From positions 1 through 60,060 of the forward strand of contig PVUG01000020.1 in assembly GCA_003001975.1 (NCBI GenBank): a stretch of DNA of 60,060 nt, read 5' to 3'. Under the pieces are notes generated by a model, which was given only the letters and a program-made list of their open reading frames with translations, ran no database searches and was not told the origin of the DNA. Both the position numbers and the translations under genes were made by a program. Shown in pieces: positions 54,188 through 60,060 of this stretch (positions are counted from its first letter, which is position 1; every line of letters begins with the position of its first letter). Source of the DNA: Martelella mediterranea. Lineage in GTDB: Bacteria > Pseudomonadota > Alphaproteobacteria > Rhizobiales > Rhizobiaceae.

Positions 54188-55092
54188 CAGCGCGACATCC
54201 ACTTCATGCGGCGTTGTTCGAAAAAGTAATGGATCCCGGCAATCGCCAGCGCCAGAACCAGGCCGACCGCGCCATAGGCGCTTGCAAGACCAAGCTGCTG
54301 GTTCTCGAAGGCGACCTGCTTGATCTTGACCACCAGCGTGCTGGTGGAGCCGACCGGCCCGCCGCCGGTAAGCAGGTAGATGATATCGAAACGGCGGATC
54401 GACCAGACGCAGACCAGAAGCGCTGCCAGCTGAATGGCGGGCCGGATATGCGGCAGGGTGACCATGCGGAAGCTGCTCAGCCCGTCGGCGCCATCGATTG
54501 CCGCGGCCTCGCGCACTTCGCCGGGAACCGACTGAAGCGCTGCCAACACGACCAGCATGACGAAGGGCGCCACCTGCCAGACCGTCACCGCCAGCACCGA
54601 GGCAAGCGCTAGATCTGTGCTGGTGAGCCATGCGAACCGGCCAAGGCCGAGCTCTTCGGTGATCCGGTTGAAGATGCCGGAACGGTCGTTATACATCCAC
54701 AGCCAGATCAGCGAGGCGGCGACATTCGGCACGGCCCAGCCGAACAGGAGAATGCCGCGGGCAATGGCCCGCCCCCTGAACGGCCGGTCGATTGCCAGTG
54801 CGGAAATCACGCCCAGCGACACGCCGAAGATGACGGCCAGAGCCGCATAAATCAGCGTAACGCGGATTGACTGGAAAAACGACGGATCGCCGAGAAGCCG
54901 CTCGTAGTTACCAAGGCCGATGAACCGGCCGTGGTTGGGATTGATGATCCGCGTCTTGGTGAGGCTCATATACATCTGCCGCGCCAGCGGCCAGAACATG
55001 AACACCACCAGATAGATCATGGGCGGAAGAATGAAGCCGTAGGCAGTCAGGCGGGTTATGCTTTTTTTCAGTTTCGGGCCTGTCATGGCCAT
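54187..55092 (-). CDS. ABC importer permease (MalF type), RpiR cluster
   Basis: A 301-residue six-helix permease starting MAMTGPKLKKSITRLTAYGF. The EAA loop is EVREAAAIDGADGLSSFRM. It follows the binding-protein gene by 17 bp and is coupled to the second permease by a TGATG overlap. Confidence 0.94.
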   Translation of the reverse strand: MAMTGPKLKKSITRLTAYGFILPPMIYLVVFMFWPLARQMYMSLTKTRIINPNHGRFIGLGNYERLLGDPSFFQSIRVTLIYAALAVIFGVSLGVISALAIDRPFRGRAIARGILLFGWAVPNVAASLIWLWMYNDRSGIFNRITEELGLGRFAWLTSTDLALASVLAVTVWQVAPFVMLVVLAALQSVPGEVREAAAIDGADGLSSFRMVTLPHIRPAIQLAALLVCVWSIRRFDIIYLLTGGGPVGSTSTLVVKIKQVAFENQQLGLASAYGAVGLVLALAIAGIHYFFEQRRMKWMSR

Positions 55093-55109
55093 TCCTCCGC
55101 CAGCGGGGA

Positions 55110-56366
55110 TTAAAACTCGCGATCGACCTCAGCCTGGGCTTCGGCAAGCGCATCGGCAGGAGACGTGTCGGTCAGGATCGACTTTTCGACAGCCTGCATC
55201 ACGTAGCGCATGATCTGCGGGGTCTCGACTTCATAGCCCGGAATGAGCGTGCTGCGCGAGTGCTTGGCAAGCTCGGCAAACTCGTTCGCCCAGGGGTTGG
55301 CGGCGGCGAATTCGGCCGTGACCGGGACGTCAGTTGCCAGCGCATCCGGGCCGGAAGCGGCACGCAGCGACTGCTGACCTTCCGGGCTGACCAGCCATGT
55401 CAGGAAGTCGATGGCTTCCTCCTGATGGTCGCTGTGGGCGCTGACGCCGAGGAAAATCTGCTGATGGGCGCCGGGATGGGCAAACGGCATGGCAGCCGCA
55501 CCGATATCAGCGCTCGGAAGTGCGCCGCCGGAAGCGATGTTCAGCGTGCCGCCGGAATTGTCGATCGAGAAGGCGACCTGCTTTTCCTTGAAGCGCGTGC
55601 GCTGCGTCGGCATGCTGTCGCCGACCGGGATGATGCCGGAGGCGTAGGTGTCCTTGAAGGCCTGAACGGCTTCAACGGCTTCCGGCGTGTCGATCGTCAG
55701 ATTGCCCTCGTCATCGACCCAGTTGACGCCATAGCCATAGGCCCAGTTCTGGAAGTCCATCGACCAGCCGCTGAAATCGTTGATCTGGTGACGGGCGGTG
55801 AAACCGATAACGCCAGGGGTCTTTTCAGACGCTTCCTTTGCCGAGGCAATCAGTTCCTGCACGGTGGTCGGAACCTTGACGCCGAGCGCTTCGGTCACCT
55901 CCTTGTTGAAGATCAGCGCATAGGCGGCGCGCTGCCATGCGATGCCGTAACGCACATCATCGACCACGCCGTTCTCGTTGGTGGTGTTGAGGTCGACACC
56001 CTCAACGGCATCGCCGACATCCACCAGAAAGCCGGCATCGGCCATGGTGAAGAACACGCCTTCCTGCATGATGGCGATATCGGGCCCCTGGCCGGCGCCC
56101 ATCTCGGTGGTCAGCTTGTCGGCGTATTCCTTCGACGGAATGGCCTCCTGCTCAAGGACGACATCCGGATTGACCTCCTCGTATTTCTTGACGGCGGCCC
56201 AGAGGTTCTGGCCGCGCAGGGCGTCGAGCCACTGCGAGTTGGAAATCACCAGGGTGACCTTCTCACCGGACTGGGCGAAACTCGTTCCGGCACTGCCGAG
56301 CGTGGCGGCAAGACCGACGAAAACGGCGGAGGCCAGAAGCCTGCGGCGGTGTATCTGCTTGAACAT
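55110..56366 (-). CDS. Sugar-type ABC substrate-binding protein, RpiR cluster
   Basis: A 418-residue family 1 binding protein. The N-terminus MFKQIHRRRLLASAVFVGLA ends at SFAQS, a Sec- or weak Tat-type signal. Mature features include VTLVISNSQWLDALRGQNLW, GPDIAIMQEG and the C-terminal FLTWLVSPEGQQSLRAASG helix. AAGGAG precedes the ATG at 56366. The family usually binds sugars or sugar-like molecules; with a creatinase-like neighbour the ligand may be something else. Confidence 0.93.
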   Translation of the reverse strand: MFKQIHRRRLLASAVFVGLAATLGSAGTSFAQSGEKVTLVISNSQWLDALRGQNLWAAVKKYEEVNPDVVLEQEAIPSKEYADKLTTEMGAGQGPDIAIMQEGVFFTMADAGFLVDVGDAVEGVDLNTTNENGVVDDVRYGIAWQRAAYALIFNKEVTEALGVKVPTTVQELIASAKEASEKTPGVIGFTARHQINDFSGWSMDFQNWAYGYGVNWVDDEGNLTIDTPEAVEAVQAFKDTYASGIIPVGDSMPTQRTRFKEKQVAFSIDNSGGTLNIASGGALPSADIGAAAMPFAHPGAHQQIFLGVSAHSDHQEEAIDFLTWLVSPEGQQSLRAASGPDALATDVPVTAEFAAANPWANEFAELAKHSRSTLIPGYEVETPQIMRYVMQAVEKSILTDTSPADALAEAQAEVDREF

Positions 56367-56422
56367 GTCGTTCTCCTTCTGAGGTTTTGTTTTTTTATTC
56401 TGCGTTGAGGTTTGAGGGCAGG

Positions 56423-57859
56423 TTAACCCGCTTTGACGCGATGCGGCGCGAGCGGGGTATGGCAGCTCAGGTTTTCTGCACCGTCTGCTGTCACCAGATA
56501 ACAATCGCCGACATTGCAGCCCGCCACTTCCGGCTCGAGCCACTGGGCGTGGAGAACGAAGGTCATTCCCTCTTCCAGCTTGTCGTGATTGTTCGACTGG
56601 ATATTGTAATTCCTGAATTTCTGCATCGACACCGAATGGCCGACATTGGGGTTATGCGGCCCGAGCGTTGCCGGATAGACATGCATCAGCTTGCGGCCCT
56701 GGCGCTCCCAGTCTTCATCCGGCACGTGCCTGCGCGGGATCAACCGCGGCTTGCCGTCGTCTTCGGAAACCCAGTTATAGGGCATAGTGCGGCTATCGGC
56801 CGAATTCAGATAGCCGCGCTCGAGATAGGGTTCGAAGGAGGCGTTCGCCACTTCGGAAACGAGGTTGCCCGGCCGGACCTTTGCCGCGGCTTTCTCCACG
56901 CCCTCAACGCACATTTGCAGAACCTCTTCCTGCTTGTCCGTGATGTCGCCGACGGCGATCATGCGGGCGATCTGGGCGGTGTAGCCCTGATAGATGACGG
57001 CGGAAATATAAAGATTGATCAGGTCGCCATTGCGCACGACATGGCCGTAGGGCTTGCCGCAATGGGTGCCGAAACGGTTGATGCCGATCTGGTAGCCGTC
57101 GCCGGTCTCCCCGCCGCGCGCCATCTGGGCATAGGTGAAGGCGGCATAGATTTCGTAATCGGTCACGCCCGGCCTGATCACATGATAGGCCGCCTGAATG
57201 CCGATATCGGCAAGCTGGGCGGCAGCGCGCACGACCGCCTGTTCACGCGGGGAACGGACCTTCTGCATCCGGTCGATGATCGATGCGCATTCGGCAAAGG
57301 CGCTTTTGGGCAGGCGGGTTTTCAGGCCGTTCCAGTAAGGCGTCGATGTCGCATCGCCGATCAGGCCGACCTGCGCGACGGAAAAGCCCTCGCGCTCGAG
57401 AAAGGCACCGACCGCCTCGACCACCTTGTCGACCGTATTGCCCGGCCGGTTATAGGTCTCCCGGCCCCAGGTGCCGACCTGCCAGATATCCTCGACGAGA
57501 ACCGGCTCGCCGGCCGGCGGCAGCAGCACCGAACTGCTGAAGATCGAAAACATCGTCAACGGCTTGTCGTCATCCGTCGGCACGACAAGAACGCCCTCGC
57601 GCGCCCAGTCGCAGATATAACGCAGATAGGAATTGGAGACCTTGTAGGACCCGATGGAATCGGCATGGATGAGGATCACGTCATGACCGGCAACCACGGC
57701 CTCCCGTCGGATGCGGCGCAGCCGGTCGACAAACTCGCTCTCCGGCAGCGGGCCGACAGGCTCGAACGCGAAGGACGGCTGAAAGCCATCCAGAAGACGT
57801 TCGAACCGATTGTCGGGCGCAAAGCCTGACGAGGTGAGGGAAGCATTTATGGCAGTCAT
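56423..57859 (-). CDS. Creatinase-like M24 (pita-bread fold) protein lacking metal ligands
   Basis: A 478-residue protein with an N-terminal creatinase/prolidase domain (about 40-200) and a C-terminal pita-bread domain (about 205-465). Of the five metal ligands of M24 aminopeptidases, four positions appear replaced: Asp to Y284 and Q296 (in NLYISAVIYQGYTAQIAR), Glu to H437 (GMTFVLH), Glu to G451 (NVGDCYLVT); H408 (VGHSVS) remains. This recalls creatinase, which is metal-free and uses histidine; H266 (FGTHCGKP) is a possible equivalent of its catalytic histidine, but the creatinase glutamates do not align clearly. So an amidinohydrolase or amidase is plausible. It is the first gene of the leftward cluster. 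Confidence 0.85.
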   Translation of the reverse strand: MTAINASLTSSGFAPDNRFERLLDGFQPSFAFEPVGPLPESEFVDRLRRIRREAVVAGHDVILIHADSIGSYKVSNSYLRYICDWAREGVLVVPTDDDKPLTMFSIFSSSVLLPPAGEPVLVEDIWQVGTWGRETYNRPGNTVDKVVEAVGAFLEREGFSVAQVGLIGDATSTPYWNGLKTRLPKSAFAECASIIDRMQKVRSPREQAVVRAAAQLADIGIQAAYHVIRPGVTDYEIYAAFTYAQMARGGETGDGYQIGINRFGTHCGKPYGHVVRNGDLINLYISAVIYQGYTAQIARMIAVGDITDKQEEVLQMCVEGVEKAAAKVRPGNLVSEVANASFEPYLERGYLNSADSRTMPYNWVSEDDGKPRLIPRRHVPDEDWERQGRKLMHVYPATLGPHNPNVGHSVSMQKFRNYNIQSNNHDKLEEGMTFVLHAQWLEPEVAGCNVGDCYLVTADGAENLSCHTPLAPHRVKAG

Positions 57860-57868
57860 GGCATGGTC

Positions 57869-57904
57869 TCATCGATACTGAAGGTAAGATCAGCTTATCG
57901 ATGA
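57869..57904. promoter_or_regulatory. Inverted repeat just upstream of the M24 gene
   Basis: TCATCGAT (57869-57876) and ATCGATGA (57897-57904) are inverted around 20 bp, ending 9 bp before the start codon at 57859. Position suggests an operator for repression or a leader hairpin. Confidence 0.4.
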
Positions 57905-58437
57905 AATTTTTTTTGCAAATAGCGACCACGCATCAAGTTTAAGCGCCGTGCCCATCAAATATGCATTCGTAATTTTTGTCCATTCTGATGCAAAAAAGTG
58001 ACCAGAGGCTCAGATGCCCTTATCTTCAGGGGGCTGTAAAGACAGCGATTTTTTGGTGACAACGAGCAGTCTCTGAAATTTTTATTTCAATTTTCTGCAA
58101 AAAACCATCAAACCACAATTTCAGCCCCGCCTAACTTATGGGCAGAAGCAGAAAAACAGCACCTTCCGAAGCAGCGCGAAAACAGCACAAGCCCGCCGCC
58201 CCGTGCCGAGAAGCCATCCTTCAGGGCACAATTTGTAACAATGGCCCGTTTTAGCTTGGGGGACGGCCAGACGACCATTTCTGAAAAACACCACCCGGCC
58301 ATAGCGTTCAGATTGAGGGCACAAACTGGCAGAAACGGGGCCGACTGCGGACTGTCCGCTTTTCGACAGGTCTAGCTAAGAGCTAACCATACGAGCAAAC
58401 TGTAGCGCTTTGGCTTTTTAAGCGTCCTTGTCAAAAT
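57905..58437. other. AT-rich gene-free spacer before the RES gene
   Basis: This stretch of about 530 bp is clearly richer in A+T than the rest of the window, with runs such as AATTTTTTTTGC near 57906 and CAAAAAA near 57985 and 58097. It separates the 5' end of the leftward cluster from the 3' end of the RES gene and so contains the cluster promoter. No credible gene was seen. Confidence 0.6.
58074..58089. promoter_or_regulatory. Candidate RpiR operator
   Basis: TGAAATttttATTTCA is a perfect 6-4-6 palindrome 215 bp upstream of the M24 start. RpiR-family regulators often bind AT-rich GAAA/TTTC-type palindromes, so it is a candidate site for the regulator at 49635. The distance is long for simple repression. 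Confidence 0.35.
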
Positions 58438-59628
58438 TCAGCCCCGCTGATCATAGGGGAGATCGCTATCGCCGGGAACAAGTTCGGATGGCACGCGATC
58501 AATCGAGTAGGCCACCGTGTTGAGCCGACGCACCTCGGAATGGTCTGGAACGAACTCGAATTTCTCAGGATAAAATACGCAGATGTTGCTCCCGTCAGAA
58601 ACTGAACTACGGTACCGGACGCCGTCGAAGCCTCTTCGCAACAGAACTTCCGCCAGCAATTGGGTCAGCAAATAGGGTGTGCGCTCGTCTGGCGTTACTG
58701 GCATACTCATAAGCCTGTCAAAAGCCTGGATCGTTTCGTACAACGACAGCCGAGCGTCTGATGTGGCAAAAATCGAAATGTCGGGATTGAAATCAGCCAA
58801 GCGAATAGCTTCGCAACTTCTGAAGCCACCAATGGAAACGTGATGGCCAGGATGCGGCCTGATCTCGGCAACAGCTGTGTATTGCTCGGAGGCCAGATAC
58901 ATTACCGAGACACCTGCGCGGTTAAGACGACCGAACCCTGCCTTGGGTGGTGGTGGCGCCCCAATCTCTTTATCCTGCCATGGAATCCTGATGATCTGTG
59001 TTTCCCAGCCAGCCAGCGGAAATCGCCTGAAAGTCCCGGACTCTCCCAAGCGGGCTCGATACCAAATCTCACCTTGCGGAAGCTGCATTTCGATATCGTC
59101 CAGAAATGGCGCGATCATCTCCTCAAGCCCTGGCTCGACCTGATGAAAATTCTGAGTTAGCAGTCGATGTTGTAATTCCACGAACGCAGCCGGTTTGGTT
59201 CGAGAGATCGCGAAGTTCATCATGCGAACACCGTCATTGAACCCGGCGTAGACGGCAATGCCCTTGTCCCAGTCGGGGTACACGGGCCAATTCAGCCACT
59301 CGTCGAAGTCATCAACAAAGAGGTTCGATTTCGGCGGTACCACTATGGGGTTCTCTGCGGAGAGCAGCGACATGACGCTATCTCCTCCCCAATGTGGATT
59401 GTACTGATGTTCGTCGTAGTGAAAGCGGATGAGCGCTCGAAGGAGCATCACGAGGTGCTCGCGGTTTTCTGGATTTCGGACATCCACGTCGTCGCGAGCA
59501 CAGAGGGCACATCGACCCTTCGTGCAATCGTCTAAGATGATTTTTTTTACGCTTGGATGACGAGCGCAATCTAAGCAAATACTCGTAGGGGCTACCTCTT
59601 CCGGATCGAAATCTAGCTCGTTTTCCAT
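58438..59628 (-). CDS. RES-domain protein with N-terminal cysteine cluster
   Basis: A 396-residue protein. The N-terminus has a possible zinc site: C18-LD-C21, C35 and C40-AL-C43. Residues about 60-185 have no motif I recognise beyond acidic and aromatic patches and may correspond to the N-terminal domain seen in HEPN/RES conflict proteins. Residues about 190-370 form a RES domain (EIWYRARLGESG, AGVSVMYLASEQYTAVAEIRP, LLAEVLLRRGFDGVRYRSS). RES proteins are NAD+-degrading toxins, usually paired with an Xre-type antitoxin; none is adjacent. Base composition is lower in GC than the neighbours, suggesting transfer. The IS21 element lies just upstream. Confidence 0.85.
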   Translation of the reverse strand: MENELDFDPEEVAPTSICLDCARHPSVKKIILDDCTKGRCALCARDDVDVRNPENREHLVMLLRALIRFHYDEHQYNPHWGGDSVMSLLSAENPIVVPPKSNLFVDDFDEWLNWPVYPDWDKGIAVYAGFNDGVRMMNFAISRTKPAAFVELQHRLLTQNFHQVEPGLEEMIAPFLDDIEMQLPQGEIWYRARLGESGTFRRFPLAGWETQIIRIPWQDKEIGAPPPPKAGFGRLNRAGVSVMYLASEQYTAVAEIRPHPGHHVSIGGFRSCEAIRLADFNPDISIFATSDARLSLYETIQAFDRLMSMPVTPDERTPYLLTQLLAEVLLRRGFDGVRYRSSVSDGSNICVFYPEKFEFVPDHSEVRRLNTVAYSIDRVPSELVPGDSDLPYDQRG

Positions 59629-59733
59629 CTAACCTACTAACTCATAGCGATGCGAATCTAGTGTATTTTGCATCCATGAGTAGCTCAGATCGCTGGTCAT
59701 TCAAAGTGCAGGCGAGGACGGTTGAGAACGGCG

Positions 59734-59798
59734 GTGCAAAAGTCGGCCACGGAAGCGGCGGAATAATTCGTCCGCGGGCGGAGTAAAATCCGGCCACC
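59734..59798. repeat. Subterminal repeats of the IS21-type left end
   Basis: GTGCAAAAGTCGGCCAC (59734-59750) and AGTAAAATCCGGCCACC (59782-59798) are two versions of the same motif in direct orientation, as in the multiple terminal repeats that the IS21 transposase binds. The outer tip of the element lies between about 59640 and 59733 and could not be fixed from one end. Confidence 0.65.
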
Positions 59799-59844
59799 TA
59801 TCTTCCTTCTGCAATGAGCGCAGGAGGGACAGAGGATCTACACC

Positions 59845-60060
59845 GTGGAACTTTATCTGAAGGTTCGTCTGGCCGTCTCGGAAGGGATGAGCCAACGTCA
59901 GGCATCCAAACACTTCAACATATCCCGCGACAGCGTAGCGAAGATGCTGTCGTATTCGACGCCTCCTGGCTATCAGCGACAATCACCAGTCCGGCGGCCG
60001 AAGCTGGACGCGTTCGTTTCGACGATCGATCACTGGTTGGATGAAGACAGACACGTACCG
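59845..60060 (+). CDS. istA: IS21-family transposase IstA, N-terminal part (cut by window edge)
   Basis: A GTG at 59845 begins VELYLKVRLAVSEGMSQRQA and continues through SKHFNISRDSVAKMLSYSTPPGYQR, the helix-turn-helix of IS21 IstA transposases that recognises the terminal repeats. AGGAGGGA lies about 18 nt upstream. The DDE catalytic core and istB are beyond the window. The 72 visible residues show no frameshift. Confidence 0.85.
   Translation, partial: MELYLKVRLAVSEGMSQRQASKHFNISRDSVAKMLSYSTPPGYQRQSPVRRPKLDAFVSTIDHWLDEDRHVP

Noticed and set aside
58108-58324. Two short overlapping minus-strand frames in the AT-rich spacer, considered as an antitoxin for the RES protein
   Set aside because: They lie downstream of the RES gene, in overlapping frames, with no HTH or antitoxin motif and no ribosome site.
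1-60060. tRNA or rRNA genes
   Set aside because: No cloverleaf with a TTCGA-type T-loop and acceptor stem, and no conserved rRNA segment, was noticed on either strand by eye; a tRNAscan/Infernal run would settle it.

Overview
The window is high-GC alphaproteobacterial chromosomal DNA, most likely from a Rhizobiaceae-type member of the Hyphomicrobiales; a Martelella- or Hoeflea-like genus is a guess from gene content. Pointers are the type I 5-aminolevulinate synthase with a FixK/FnrL-type box, the tamA/tamB pair, the abundance of ABC and TRAP sugar-type transporters, and seven copies of a paired intergenic palindrome that resembles the RIME elements of rhizobia. No rRNA, tRNA or CRISPR array was seen. 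Both ends are cut inside mobile elements: an IS110-type transposase at the left and an IS21-type istA at the right.

The left part (about 0.5-28 kb) is mostly housekeeping. It holds an LpxO-like Asp/Asn hydroxylase, a two-gene signalling unit (an NCS1-permease-fused hybrid histidine kinase with a LuxR-type response regulator), cysK, a DUF4010 membrane protein, a LysE exporter, dut, prfC, a 3-hydroxyisobutyrate-dehydrogenase-like enzyme, a GFA protein, cueR, a 3-hydroxybutyryl-CoA dehydrogenase, dxr, an SDR, a class-C serine hydrolase, hemA, a glycine-zipper lipoprotein, tamA-tamB, and a pair consisting of a Ca2+/H+ antiporter and a glutamate-receptor-like ligand-gated channel.

The middle (29-50.5 kb) is a catabolic accessory region. 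It contains an IclR-controlled ABC importer with a Tat-exported binding protein, a first TRAP transporter, a GH78 alpha-L-rhamnosidase with a GntR regulator and a DHDPS/NAL-family lyase, a second, divergent TRAP transporter, and an operon of two Gfo/Idh/MocA oxidoreductases, a FadR-type regulator and a VOC protein. The gene set suggests uptake and degradation of rhamnosylated plant or algal glycans and of sugar acids or polyols; individual substrates are not readable from sequence.

The right part (49.6-57.9 kb) is an RpiR regulator facing a seven-gene leftward cluster: a creatinase-like M24 protein that has lost most metal ligands, a sugar-type ABC importer (binding protein, two permeases, ATPase), an NMT1-like binding protein with no signal peptide, and a hydantoin/Asp-Glu racemase. 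This combination is the best candidate here for an undescribed pathway, perhaps for a guanidino, ureide or hydantoin-like compound. It is followed by an AT-rich spacer, an orphan RES-domain protein with an N-terminal cysteine cluster that looks horizontally acquired, and the IS21 end.
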